Shown here piece after piece: positions 22,033 to 33,580 of a stretch of 64,000 nt of DNA. The notes beneath the pieces were generated by a model, which was not told where the DNA came from, made no database searches, and worked only from the letters and a program-made list of their open reading frames with translations. The DNA lies in the NCBI GenBank assembly GCA_009733575.1, contig ML769416.1:291999-355998 (forward strand), in the 5' to 3' direction. Every line of letters begins with the position of its first letter. The first letter of the stretch is position 1. Position numbers and translations under genes: made by a program. Origin of the DNA: Gymnopus androsaceus JB14. Taxonomy: Eukaryota > Basidiomycota > Agaricomycetes > Agaricales > Omphalotaceae.

Positions 22033-24920
22033 TCACAGATGGAGAGCTCCTGAATCAGTACTGGAAGCAAAATACGCTTCGACCGCCTCCATCAACGACG
22101 GCCTTTGGCCCGTGCTATCCGTATACGCTGCTGCTCTCCTTCTCCATGCCATATTCCTGAAAAAGAAGTCCGCCTCGGCTTCTTTTGAACTTGAAGTACC
22201 TGTAGTCGGGAGTTGCTGGAATGAGCGTGAACTTTGGGTATGGTGGAATAGATGGAAAGGGTTGTTTAGCGATAACGACCCTCCACTTGAACCTGCGTCG
22301 TCGTCGTCGTCATCGTCATGAGGCGCATAGTGAAACGTCGGTGTGATCAAGGGTATCTCCCCGGTTCCATCTCCCGACGACGTAGTACCAGGGATCATTG
22401 TAGGACGAGCGAACAACAACGAGCTCGAAGTGCCCATGGAGCCTTGCGTCTCATATGTGTCCTGTGTATCCTGCGTGTTTCGCGAATCTTGAGAATGTTG
22501 AGACGCGTTTTCGGCTTCGTTTTCGGTCTGAGGAGAGACTATGCCTGGATCCAAAGTATGTGTCGCAAGAGAAAGTGTTCCCGGGACCGCTTCGAATTCA
22601 TTTCGCGAATCAGAATCGGGCATAGAGTTTCGATGCGTGACGGAGATATAACCCATGCCAGCCTCCGCATCTGAAAAGTCGGAAATGGTGGAATCGAGGG
22701 TATCGGTGCGCATGATGGGGATAAACCCTCGTTGAGAGTCAGACTGGAGCTGCACCTCAAGCCCAAGGTCCAGGTCGAAGTCCAGCCTACTTCTGGAGCC
22801 GTCAAAGTAGGCACCTTCATGACTAATGTTACTTCCTGTATGAGATGCTGTTATGGGAACATCTTGGACAGGCATCACATCACCTTCCGATGAGGTAGAG
22901 GAGGACTGGTGAAATGTGAAAGGCAAATAAGGTAATAGCGAACTGGAGTGCGAGCGAGAGGAATGAGATAGCGGGGGGGATGGATATGGATCCAGTGACG
23001 AAACTGAAACATGCTTGGAACTGGTAGCAGTACCAAAAGGAATTCGCGCTTCTCGCAGGCTTTCACTGTCATCATTTCCGCCACTGCGATTGCGCCTTCC
23101 TGTAGGCATGTAGGCATGTTGCGCTGTCGAGGGCGATCCGCCGCCTTTTATACCCGGTTCGTGCAGATTGGCAGGTAACCCTACGCGACCCAAAACCGAG
23201 GCTGCTACTGTGAGCATAGACCTTTTTTCCGAGTTGCCTGGGATAATGTCTTTTTGCTTCTCACTACTACCTCCAGCTTCGGAAAGCTTCCGCCAGGCTC
23301 CTGGAGTTTCTCCCAACTCTAGCCTCTGACCGAAGATGTTCATTCCTCTCTTAAGCTGTTTCCGCCGACATAGGTAAATGATGCCCAGGAGGAGGAGAAA
23401 GAAGAGAAGAGGGAGGAGGATAGAAAGTAGTGTGAAAATGTGACTAGAGCGTCTACACAGGAGTTTTAGTTTACTGAGACGCAAAAGATCGAGCCACACT
23501 AACCGAGCTGATCCTCCACTTGAAGTCGTGCCAACGACACCTGTACTACTTGTGCTAGGTGCTGCTGCAGAAGACGTTCTAGTCAAACTCTGACTTGAGC
23601 TACTATGGAACAAAATAAATTTCAACCAACCAAAATGAAAGCCGAGGATATACATACCGAATGGTAGAACTAGCAGTACTAAAGATAGGCGAACTTTCGC
23701 CTCCCGTTGATGAAGGGGCAGATGACCCAATACCAGTAACCGAGGAAGAACCAGAGCTAGGGGATGCGGATGCTGTCGTTGTAAGGGACTGACTCTGAGA
23801 TGATGTTAAAGTGGCAGTGCCTGAGGAGCTAATCGATGTAGATCCGCTGGTAGTCGATAATTGAGTGGAACTGGAAGTGGTTCCTGTAAAGGAAGACGTG
23901 GAGGTTGCCGATGAATCTGACTGGGAGGAAGTCAGTGTCGGGCTCGAAGTTGAAGTCGAACTAGCCATAGACTCTGCTCCGGACGTCGGAGAGCTTGACG
24001 ATGAATGCGACGACAAAGAAGGGCTTGAGCTCGACACAGTTCACAGACTCGGTCGAAGAGCTTATCTGACTGACAGACACGCTCGAGCTACCAGCTCTAC
24101 TTGTGGAAGCAGTAGCACTAGCGGGAGTTGAAGTCAATTGTGATGTGGAAAAGGATGTGGAAACCATGGTGGGACTTGAAGTTGAGCTGGATACAGATAA
24201 GGAAGAAGTACCTCCTGTAACGGCGCTGATACTGGTGGCAGTAGTAGCAGGAGCTGAAGTCGATGGTGATGTGAAAAAGGACGTGGAAACCGTGGTGAGA
24301 CTTGAAGTTGAGCTCGATACAGATAAGGAAGAAGAAGTACTTCCTGTAACGCTGATACTGGTGGAAGCAGTAGCAGGAGCTGAAGTCGATGGTGATGTGA
24401 AAGAGGATGTGGAAACCGTGGTGGGACTTGAAGTTAAGCTCGATACAGTTAAGGAAGAAGAAGTAACTCCTGTAACAGCGCTGATACTCATGGAAACAGT
24501 AGCAGGAGCTGAAGTCGATGGCGATGTCAAAGAGGATGCGGAAACCGTAGAAAATGCGGATGACGTGGATGTAGGTGTGACAGAAGGCGCGCTCCTCGTT
24601 GATGCATCCGTAGTTGTAGAAAATATGGTGCTAGGCGACGCAGGAGGGAAAGGCGAAACCGTTGGAGGCGAAGAAGTCGTAGTAGGTGTAAAAGATTCGA
24701 GAGGATCCGTTAAAACGTCGAGTGCAGCATCTACTGCAGAAGCTGCATCGTCAACGACAGAGCCAACCCAGCTTTCCAACGAATTAACTATTCCTCGAGG
24801 CTGGAGTTTCGCGTCCAGCGAATTGAAAATTTCTTTTTGTTCCAGGGACTTTCCTCCGGCGAATACAAAAGTCGAAATCAATAGAGTTCTGACGAGTGTA
24901 ATTGCTTTGCCCATTTCCAA
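22033..24920 (-). CDS. Ser/Thr-rich single-pass membrane protein (sensor/mucin-like)
   Basis: Start at 24920 with a signal peptide (KAITLVRTLLISTFVFAGG). A roughly 300-residue Ser/Thr-rich ectodomain includes imperfect 42-43 residue repeats (for example TSSFTSPSTSAPATASTSIS). A frame change near 24030-24075 needs a short intron whose borders I could not fix. Downstream exons are clear: to 23658, 23602-23504, 23452-22033. The second intron pair joins TASSTIR to SSSQSLTRTSS, and then to RRSSHIFTLLSILLPLLFFL, one membrane helix, with LCRRKQLKRG as stop-transfer. The cytosolic tail of about 450 residues is disordered and rich in Ser, Gly, Asp (ending DDDDDDDAGSSGG ... SSTDSGALHL). The layout resembles fungal wall-stress sensors and mucins, but the cysteine-rich WSC domain of those sensors is not seen. 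Confidence 0.75.
24100..24560. repeat. ~127-bp minisatellite coding for 42-43 aa repeats
   Basis: Four tandem copies of a 126-129 bp unit start near 24129, 24256, 24382 and 24511. A shared stretch is GAAGTCGATGGTGATGTG on the plus strand. Because unit lengths are multiples of three in most copies, the antisense strand also stays open for over 300 codons, but only the minus strand looks like a real gene. Confidence 0.85.
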
Positions 24921-25353
24921 ACCATACTGCCTTTACCGAATTGTCGAAGAAACTGCAGAGAGTGGTACAGCCAATGCCAAGCGTGCCTGGAGCCAGAAGG
25001 TGCTCAGGTTCAATCAGATCCATTGCGTCGGACAACAGTGTCAAGTTGTGATGGCGGCTTTGGATAAGCTAGATTATTAGCACTCATTAAGCGCTCGTAG
25101 CTGTCCCGGCGTCCTGAGCGTCGGACCGTTGAAGCGCTCGTGCTCGGACTGGTGACTCTTGCAACTCCCGTCATGATCATCGCAGAAGGTTGAATTCCGT
25201 GCATATTGGCATCGGTTTTTGGAGCCAGCTCCACCATAGTGGCGGCATATAGCTCTCGCGGCGCGTCAGGGTTTGGACGTTGTATTTTCTATTTGCCGTG
25301 TACTGACTATATAATCCTCTGCTCCTTCGAACTTCCTTCCACAAATCCTCATA
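24921..25353. other. Bidirectional intergenic region
   Basis: Shared upstream region of the minus-strand membrane-protein gene and the plus-strand GH28 gene. No supported gene. It must contain both promoters; a TATATAATCC stretch at 25307-25316, about 40 bp before the GH28 start, is a possible TATA element. Confidence 0.4.
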
Positions 25354-26857
25354 ATGTTCAGAGGCATCTTCTTCGTATTGAGTGTGCTATTCTCATTCTC
25401 CCCATCTACATACGCTATCTGCGTCGTCAAACCTTCACCTCGTGGTACCGATTCAGCGCCTGCAATTATCGATGCTTTCCGTCGATGTGGTCACAATGAA
25501 GGCTCCTCTCGCGGTAAAGTGGTCTTTGAGAACGAGACCTATATCATCCAAACTGTTATGAACACCACGGGTCTGAGAAACGTCGACATCGATCTTAAGG
25601 GAACTCTTCTCTGGGATAATTCCAACATTACCTACTGGCTGAACAACTCGCTCCCTGTGGGCTACCAGAATCAATCTAGTGCTTGGTTGTTTGGCGGGGA
25701 GAGCGTGAACTGGGAAGGCCACGGGTACGGAACTCTCAATGGTGATGGTCAGGTGTGTTCTATAGTACCCAGACCATGATATATTATACTGACGATCAAA
25801 TCATGTAGGTGTGGTATGACTTTGCCAATGGGACGAATAACTATCCTGGGCGTCCGCACCAGATCACAATAACGTCTACTCGGGACAGCGCCTTCGAAAA
25901 CATCAGATTCTTACAGAGTCAGATGTGGTGAGTTGTGCAACCGACCCAATTCTATAGCGTATATGAAGTTTCTGATGCCGTACTATGCAGGACGATGGCA
26001 ATAATTCATTCAGAGAATATTCTTCTCGAGAACATCTACGTCAACAGCACCGATACAGAACATACCGTTGGCTTCGATTTCTCCTCCCTCAATGTAAGCT
26101 TCTCGTTCCGTCTTCTTGATGAATTTCAAGTGACGATTCGAACAGACGGATGGCGCGGACACTATGTATGCTAATAATATCACCTTTCGCGGATGGACTA
26201 TCGATAACGGTGATGATTCGATTTCCATGAAAGCAAACAGCACAAACATCTTGATTGAGAATTGCAATTTCTACACGGGCCTTGGCGTCGCCATTGGCAG
26301 CATTGGTCAATATGGTACATGCTTTTCCGCTATTCTGGCAACAAGGACGACGACGCTGATCGATTCTATTTGCAGAAAATGTGTTCGAAAGGATTGAAAA
26401 CGTCACTGCTCGCAACATAACCATCAACAACATGCGTTACGGAGCTTATGTCAAAACCTGGACCGGTGTTTCCACTGGTTTTCCACCCAACGGCGGCGGC
26501 GGAGGACTAGGCTACGCATCTAATATGACATTCTCAGACTTTAGGCTTAACAACGCCAGTGGCATCTTCGCTATTACCCAATGCACGAGCTACAACGACG
26601 CTACGGGCGATTGCGACACCAGTTTATTCAATATTAGGAATCTGAAAATAGAGAATTGGACTGGGAATGGGACGAGCGATGTTGTAGCGAGTTTGCAATG
26701 CAGCGGTGATAGTCCTTGTACGGGAATTGAGATTGAGGGGGTTAGTATTTTGGATACGGTGAATGATACTATGCCGGCAAATTGGCTTTGTGATAGTGTT
26801 GTGGATCCGATTGGATTCAACTGTACAGGTGCACCATGGGGCGAGAACAGTCAATGA
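25354..26857 (+). CDS. Secreted GH28 pectinase (polygalacturonase family, exo-type-like)
   Basis: Five exons fit exactly and give 423 aa: 25354-25752, 25809-25927, 25991-26093, 26146-26314, 26376-26857. A signal peptide (MFRGIFFVLSVLFSFSPSTY A) is followed by the beta-helix. Catalytic motifs of GH28 are present: NTDGADT (split by intron 3) and NGDDSISMKA. The third motif is GLGVAIGSIGQY, which lacks the usual GHG histidine, and the basic motif is YVKTWTG instead of RIK. Both variants are seen in the exo-polygalacturonase and rhamnogalacturonan/xylogalacturonan branches, so exo-action on decorated pectin is likely, not proven. About fifteen NxS/T sites point to heavy glycosylation. The product would act outside the cell on plant wall pectin. 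Confidence 0.9.
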
Positions 26858-27113
26858 ACTCGAGTAAAGGAGAAGAAATTTTGCGTAGGAAGTGTACTCT
26901 ATGTACTAAATACCAATACGAGCATACTTACTAAGTTACTTGGCGCGACCCGCCGCACATGTAGACGTGACCAAGACGTGACCGTGTTTCTCCTTTCCTA
27001 CTCCCAAGGCTACACAGCTCCGTTTCCATCGAATCGTTAGCAGTTTAAGAACATAGTTCTCTTGGAGGTGGGCACCTTCATAATTCTTCGAGCCACTCTA
27101 ACGAAGCCATAGA

Positions 27114-28436
27114 ATGACTTCCGAATCGAAATCGCACAAAGGTGGCTTTCAGCTACGAACAAACGTCGATCTTATGGAGATACGCAGCAGGCTGCGATCC
27201 GAATACGGCTGTGCGGTTCAATCTGAGGAGGAAATATCTGGAATTCTCGCAAACGTTGACAGGGACCTTGACGATTGCAAAGCAGAGACCAGTCGTCTTC
27301 AGGCTCGTATTGTGTCTCTGCGAAACCAGTGCCAGCGCCTGGAAAACTATAAAGCATGCTTAAAATCCCTCAGGTCACCTATTCGTCGACTACCTAACGA
27401 GACTCTCCTTCTCATTTTCGACTTTGCGTGCGACATGAACGAGCTCTCGTCGAAAAGTGCAGACTATGCTGCGCTTATGATTAGTGGTGTATGCTCAAGA
27501 TGGCGAGACCTAGCAAAGTTCCACCCTGACCTATGGTCCTGCATTCACATTCATATTGACAAAGCTCCTCTCCATCTGCCTTCCTTCCCCATTTTGAATC
27601 TCTATCTCAGCTCTTCCCAACGATCTCCACTCACTATTAAAATCGCTGGTTTAGGATTCGATGGACCGCTGAATCCACATCACTTAGCTATGTGTGCTAC
27701 CCTTGCTAGATGTAGTACCCGCTGGAAGAAACTTCGAGTGGATCCTACGGTCTGGGAGGCTCTAACGATGGACCATCCTCTGCCCTGTCCCGTGCTAGAG
27801 GAAGTTGCAGTTCCAATCTTTGGCCCTTTATCAAGCTTAGATCGCTTTCAGGATGTACCAAAACTGTGCAAGTTAGCTATTGGAATGGTTACTTTCGTTG
27901 GCCTGCAGGAACATGAAGGCAACTTTCCCTGGAAGCGTCTCGTCACGCTTAAAATTGCTCAGTTTGACAAAGGAATGCGAAATGTGTTCCAGGTTTGCTC
28001 CAACCTCAGGGATGTACACTTTCACCTACTCACGCAAATTCGATTTGAACATTGTGCCCTTCCTATAACAGCACCGGTTGTGGAGAGGCTGTCATTTTCA
28101 CTTCCTTGGACATATCAACACGAATCACTGGCGAATATTCTTTCCTCGATCATATGCCCTTCCTTAACCTCTCTTCTCGTGGAAGGACCGTGTGGATGCA
28201 CAAATCCTTGGCCTGAAGATGAGCTGAACAAGTTCGTAACTCGCTCGTCTTTTCGCCTCACCACCCTCTCTATCAAATATACCTCTTTCTCAGATTCAGA
28301 TCTCATTGATCTCCTCCATCCCCTTCCTGCTCTGCTCCACCTTACTATCGATGATTCCAGAGTGCCATTGAACGAAAGTCCCATAACTACCCATCTTCTA
28401 CAGAGTTTGCATGCTTTCGTCGCACGACCTCCTTAG
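27114..28436 (+). CDS. F-box protein, intronless, C-terminus frameshifted
   Basis: 440 aa from ATG 27114. Residues 1-35 match the pseudogene at 17308. A coiled-coil (about 40-85, DLDDCKAETSRLQARIVSLR) precedes the F-box: SPIRRLPNETLLLIFDFACD, then VCSRWRDLAKFHPDLWSCIH. The rest is leucine-rich. The frame stops at 28436 (ARPP), but the typical family tail continues downstream in other frames: LAVSSALVKRLQSLTVTYSG at about 28440, then RGFDEEIYRPLKHLEEAGMR and VVVIGKDP to a stop at 28734. Two indels therefore shorten the protein by roughly 100 residues. The F-box and most LRRs are intact, so it may still bind Skp1. Confidence 0.8.
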   Translation: MTSESKSHKGGFQLRTNVDLMEIRSRLRSEYGCAVQSEEEISGILANVDRDLDDCKAETSRLQARIVSLRNQCQRLENYKACLKSLRSPIRRLPNETLLLIFDFACDMNELSSKSADYAALMISGVCSRWRDLAKFHPDLWSCIHIHIDKAPLHLPSFPILNLYLSSSQRSPLTIKIAGLGFDGPLNPHHLAMCATLARCSTRWKKLRVDPTVWEALTMDHPLPCPVLEEVAVPIFGPLSSLDRFQDVPKLCKLAIGMVTFVGLQEHEGNFPWKRLVTLKIAQFDKGMRNVFQVCSNLRDVHFHLLTQIRFEHCALPITAPVVERLSFSLPWTYQHESLANILSSIICPSLTSLLVEGPCGCTNPWPEDELNKFVTRSSFRLTTLSIKYTSFSDSDLIDLLHPLPALLHLTIDDSRVPLNESPITTHLLQSLHAFVARPP

Positions 28437-28734
28437 CAGTCTCCTCAGCGCTGGTAAAGAGACTGCAAAGTCTTACAGTCACGTACAGTGGCTCCCTAGA
28501 TGCGAGCTTCAGCGATAGTGACTTCGTGGATATGGGCTCTTCGAGGTGGTATCCAGAAGCTTTCGCGGGCGGAGATGAACATTTCGATGGTGAAACTGCC
28601 TGTTTGCGTTCGGTTTTTTGCGTTCGGTTGTTATGCGTTTCAAAAACCGAGGTTTCGATGAAGAAATTTACAGACCTCTGAAACATCTTGAAGAGGCTGG
28701 TATGCGGGTGGTTGTTATTGGAAAAGATCCGTAG
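28437..28734 (+). pseudogene. Frameshifted former C-terminus of the F-box gene
   Basis: A one-base loss near 28414 (ancestral HAF-RRTTSLAV) and a tandem 14-bp duplication of TTGCGTTCGGTTTT at about 28602-28629 put the tail in three frames. The family-specific closing helix (YRPLKHLEEAGMRV) is still readable. Confidence 0.75.
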
Positions 28735-29183
28735 AATTCCTTCTCGAATTTAAGTATGTACCGGTTCTACTATGCATACGACTCTACTTTTATCTTTCTC
28801 ACATACGCTCCGATTGCAAGGTATCAAACGGCGGGGTGATACCGAACGTATTGAGATTCGACGGCGAGGTGTCGAGACATTATTCTCAGTCCATCTCTCA
28901 GGGAACTCAATCACTCCATTTCGATTCAAACTCGATGATGATTTTTTCTCCAATGGTCACTACCGCGAATTCTGGTGAATTAAGTAGAGAACCACGCTTC
29001 TCTACTTTATTTTGGAGTTTTAGAACCTCATGTAGCTAAGGACCGGAACCCACTAAAAGTTGCATTTCGAAATGTTTTTGTTAGAAACACTTTAATAACC
29101 CTTGCTTTCATGGATATCTTGCCACGTGTACTTCCCTATCAATCTCCTTGCTTCCTTCGATTCTCCATTGCTGATTTTCGTAT
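28735..29183. other. Intergenic
   Basis: Region between the convergent F-box and NmrA-like genes. No gene or inverted structure seen. Confidence 0.4.
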
Positions 29184-30403
29184 CTAAGTAAGAGCGACCT
29201 TCCGGTTCATTCCATACAAATTGTGAGAAAGATTGCCATCGAAGCCTTTCTCCCTGATCCAACTTTCCAATGTATACCCAGTCGGGTGTACACGCCTGTT
29301 CCATTCCATGTCCCTAGTTATAAGGTCTGCACCCCAAACCCTGTACATCCCGGTAAAAGTTTCCTTGATAGTAGGACCTTTCTTCCACCCTTTTACAATG
29401 GGAAGTTTCGTGTGAGGATAGGTATCGAAATATTCATCAATCGAAATTCGTTTGCGGACAGCAGGTATACCCGTTACACGGGTAAAGGTCTCAACGAGTT
29501 GGTCAATCGTCATATTTTCTGTGGCAATTTTCAACTCTTGCCCAGAGGTTTCGGAGCGGTGGTCGAACGTGTAGCGGGTCCACCAGCCGATGTCCTCCAA
29601 GCTGATTGCAGGGATGTGACCGTCTTCGACTGGAAGTGCGAAGACTACTGCACCGTTAGGATCGCGCTCGGGAAGAGGACCAAGAAGGATCTGGAGGTAT
29701 GTGAGTATGAGGGAGATGCAAAAGACGGTATAGGAGGATGGGAGAACACACATCAGTAAGGTTCTCTAGGTATGGGCCAGTAGTAACGATAGACCACGTC
29801 GATGAGTCTTCGCTGGGGCTCGAGGGCTGAGATCGCAAAAACTCGTTGATGACACCCTTCCCATCCATATGGAAGGTCCTATACTTTGGGTCGTATTTCC
29901 CCAACTATGCGCAGGCATTGAGTCAATTTCACTTGAAATAATGCCATCCCATCGAACACTAACCTTGCTACCATAATCGAGACCACTCCAAACAAAGTGT
30001 CGCATTTGCCGAACGCGATTCGCTTGTTCGAATATCTTGACGGAGGCATAGATCTCTTTCTCCTGTCCAACGGACCAGGTGTCTGTGTTGACAAAGACTC
30101 CATAACATCCTTCTAATGCGGCAGCGATATTATCCAGAACATCAAAACAACCTATGGGGGAGTACCATTAAAGCTAGGACTGTAATGCATCGACCATGGA
30201 ACGAACTTAAACCAACCTTGGAATAATTCGGCGCCCAAAGAGGCAAGGGCTTGCGCCTGCTCACTCGTCGTGTCTCGAGTAAGTGCTCTCACAGAGTACG
30301 GAGATGGAGTTCCATCACTGCGAGGTGCCAGTAGGGCAGAAACGACTGGCTTTCCTTGAGTTCCAGTGGCACCAATGACCAATATAAGTTTTTTCGCTGT
30401 CAT
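29184..30403 (-). CDS. NmrA-like NAD(P)-binding protein
   Basis: Four exons fit exactly and encode 344 aa: 30403-30217, 30151-29964, 29904-29752, 29690-29184. The first 20 residues hold the dinucleotide-binding loop LVIGATGTQGKPVVSAL (GxxGxxG), followed by VRALTRDTTS. The family pattern continues with HFVWSGLDYGSK, VTTGPYLENL, FALPVEDGHIPAISLEDIGW and a C-terminal EYFDTYPHT. This is the atypical short-chain dehydrogenase NmrA/HSCARG group. Its members include redox sensors of nitrogen repression and true reductases; the catalytic Tyr-x-x-x-Lys is not evident. Cytosolic location and a redox-sensing or small-molecule role are inferred. No signal peptide or membrane segment. Confidence 0.85.
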
Positions 30404-31320
30404 TCTTCAAGTCGAGTGGAGTTTAGTAGAGTTGAGTAGTAGGGTGATTTGCGGAACCTCTACTTCATTTTGCCTTTTAAGTAACGAATAAGGCATATCT
30501 AGGCCTGTTTTCCAAGACCGCTTCAGGGTTTCTAACATACTGCAATATAGTCCAAACATACACGCATAACAAACGCATAATCGAATGGGAGTGACTTATA
30601 GTATGGTGTAAGTCTAGCTAAAGTCTGGGTCATACTAGTCTCATAAGCAGAGTACTATGAATGATGTGTGGAGCGGGTTAAGCCCGAGCCAGGCCGAAAT
30701 GCTTTCTAAGGCTTCAGGCTTTCTAAGATACTGCGATGTAGTAACTCAAACATGTAAAATCGAATCGTATCGCAAGCTTGGGTGAGTCTGGCCAAAGCCG
30801 GTTTAATATGCCCGAGCGTCTCATATTAGTCCATTAGTGTTAAATTTTTCACAAAAGGAGAGTCGAAGAACCCCAGGCGTGTGTCGAGCGCAGTGTGTCC
30901 ATTTCACGTAGATCAGCAAAAGCAGCCGCAAACATTAAATGAGACCTCACGGCGCGCGTGCCCTATATATTTATGGAAAATTCGGAGCAGTATTAATGAG
31001 AGGACTCGGAGTAAAAAGGGTTTTTGAAAAATTAGTTTGCCACAAAGAGCAGGAGCGACACTGGCAGACAAGACGCTTTGACGCGTGACTCTACGTGACT
31101 TTTCGCGCCTGGCGCTTCTTAGGCGTTCATTCACCTTGCTCCTTTCGTTTGTTAAGTATGGATTTGCGCCAGCTCTGAACGATTTGAACGTTCGTCGAGC
31201 AAGTCGAGAGTCGAGACTGTTTCGGGCACTCGGCCCGTTCAACCCAATTCTCTTCAAACATTACCCGTTATCGATCTCTCACTACAATTCCCCAATTTTA
31301 TTCCCCTCATTTACCCCGCT
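30404..31320. other. Bidirectional intergenic region with a diverged direct repeat
   Basis: Divergent promoters of the NmrA-like and transaldolase-like genes. Two diverged copies of about 130 bp lie at about 30505-30660 and 30700-30840 (both contain TTTCTAA(C/G)ATACTGC(A/G)AT and GTCT-GGC/CTAAAG-type stretches). No gene supported. Confidence 0.45.
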
Positions 31321-32562
31321 ATGTCCCCCACTCTCCTTACACAAATCAGCGAGCTCGTAACGGTTGATATTGACTGTATGGATCCCGAGGTGGCACAAAG
31401 ACACACCCTGTCGTCTTCTGCTCCTTTTTTCTGCGACATGACCTCCAACCAAGCCATTGTCAGCGGACAGGCTACGTTGCCCGATCGAGCAGTCTTGCTA
31501 CACTCTGCTATCGACGAGGTCAAAGGAAAACAGAGCGTAGGCTCGGATACATTTGCGCAGGACGTACTTGACGTTTTTGTATGACTCCTCGCTTGGGTTC
31601 AGGCAACACAGCTGACCTCTATCAGACTGTTCTTCTAGCCAAACAAGTGTACCCTTATCTCACAGGGAACGTGCACGCCCAAACTTCACCTCCAGCAGCG
31701 TTTGATACGCAGAGAACTATTGTTCACGCGAGGAAGTTGGTAGCATTGTTTGAGCAAAACGGTATACCAAAGTACGTCGATTCATTCACCTTGATCTTCC
31801 TCGTTATCGACTCTACTTCATTTTAGGTCCCGCGTATGTATCAAAATCCCCACAACGGCAGAAGGGATGGTTGCATGTGCCCAGTTGCAGACGGAAGGCA
31901 TCCAGACGCTTGCAACTTGTCTGTTCAATGTCCCGCAGGCTTTGGCAGCACATCAGGCGAAATGTATATATGTTGCGCCGTATTTCAACGGTGATTCTCC
32001 ATTCCAATCACCCCCTTTCTTTCGGGAGCTCAGATGTATTATTCCCTTCAGAGCTCCGTGTGCACTTTGAACCACTATCTGGCGCGAATTTACCCTCCCT
32101 GGAACAGAGCATCCCATGTCGCAAGTGATTTTTGATGTCAAGGCAGTCTACGGGCAAATCGGTTCCAAGACAAAAGTCATGCCCGCTAGCATCGTTACGC
32201 CAAGGGAGGCGAGTATTTCAATTATCTCAAACTCTCATTCAAGATTAATCTCATTCATTCTCAAGATCATCGGTTTGGTCTCCCTCAAACCAAACCACAT
32301 TACAATCTCTGGCGGAATTCTGGACAAGCTGGCTGCTTTGCCAGCGGTAGCACCAGAGGAGTTCAAAAGTCCCCTGAAGGCAACTGAGTTAGCAAAGGAG
32401 GTATTATTCGCCGACTACCTTGCTTCTGACGGCGCTCTTCTCAAAGATGCGTTGTTGAAGGATGTAGAGTCGACGCGGAAGCTGAATGACGCCTTGAAGT
32501 TGTTTGATGATTTCGAAAAGCAGACGAAGGAGTACATCAATGAGCTTTCTGGGAAAGCGTAA
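31321..32562 (+). CDS. Transaldolase-like class I aldolase
   Basis: Exons: 31321-31578, 31626-31771, 31827-31990, 32052-about 32105, about 32106-32207, 32265-32562. The signature is SRVCIKIPTTAEGM, with the lysine that forms the Schiff base in transaldolases, followed by LQTEGIQTLATCLFN and CIYVAPYFN joined over an intron to ELRVHFEP. Later comes GSKTKVMPASIVTPRE and NHITISGGILDKLAAL. Transaldolase moves a three-carbon dihydroxyacetone unit in the non-oxidative pentose phosphate pathway; many fungi carry such a divergent extra copy. Two spots are odd: a one-base frame change near 32100 that needs a shifted splice site, and a probable 57-nt GC-AG intron at 32208-32264. Whether it is the housekeeping enzyme or a divergent paralogue is uncertain. 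Confidence 0.75.
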
Positions 32563-33580
32563 CCTCGAATATTGATGCGTTCGAAATAAACATAAATTCA
32601 ATCATTCATATACCTAGCTTTGACCAACCCAAATTAGGACATGTCACTTGTTGCTCGCTTGCCTGACCAGAGGTGAAAGGGTTGGGACATCGTGGAATCG
32701 GTCTTTGGTCCTTTGGAACTCTCCGTTACAGTCACAGCTCGCCCGCATAGTACCACAACAGGATATCAACAGGATTCCACAAATCAGAGATCGGTTAGAG
32801 GCTGTCAGAGGTACCCAAGCAAACCGAGGCGATGATCAGGTAATTTCAGGATGCAGAAATCGAGACATTGACACTTGCCCAGTACGGCAAATTAAATCTT
32901 ACCCCAACCATTTGCGCTGCAGCCCTTCGATTCACGCAAGGTAATCATGAGTTCTCTTAATTTTGTCAGATAGATAGATAGATAGAATACACGGCTTGAG
33001 AGTCTGTGAGTCGAAAGCATACCGTTTTAGCCAAGGTTTGGCTGTTCGATGGCGTTTCCGTATCCAATCCGATGTTTCCATCTACATGGCGCCCACTTGA
33101 TCATTATTCGAGTTGAGCTTTCACATTGTCCCGAGTTATTCTTGATATCATGCCACTTCCATATCTCCGGTAAGCTCAGATTATTATTGCAACGACTGGG
33201 AGGGAAGGAAAATTTGTTACACGGCATGGTCGGTCCAATGGGAAATCGTTCAAGCCCCAGAAAATCTGAAGACATCAACATTGACAGCATGTAATGCCAA
33301 GCCAGAGATCAGGGGTGCGTAATGAACTTCGGAAAAAATGACTGTTCGACAAGTTCGACAGCGTTTCCGTGCAGGTAGGTGTTGACTATTTAAGGGTTGT
33401 TTGAATCTAGACAGCTTCTATGGACGTTCAGTGACAGTACCGTTGTCATAGCACTTTTGGTTTTGGGCGTTGAGCTAGACTAGGTTGATCCTCTGGAGAT
33501 TTGTGGAATCATTCATGGTTAGTAAGATCTTCATAACATTTATCGTTCATCGCATTTTCCGTCAACAAGTTGAAGTTTTG
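32563..33580. other. Intergenic with a GATA microsatellite
   Basis: No supported gene. A short (GATA)n tract of about 5 units lies near 32968-32987. The left border of the segmental duplication begins at about 33590. Confidence 0.4.

Noticed and set aside
24103..25080. 325-codon plus-strand open frame opposite the Ser/Thr-rich membrane gene
   Set aside because: It is the antisense of a coding minisatellite; composition is an Asp/Val/Glu mirror of Ser/Thr codons, and it has no domain. The minus-strand gene has a signal peptide and membrane helix.
29223..29759. 178-codon plus-strand frame
   Set aside because: Antisense of the last exon and intron of the NmrA-like gene.
32968..32987. GATA tandem as a possible regulatory cluster
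   Set aside because: A simple microsatellite of about five units; no gene start nearby.
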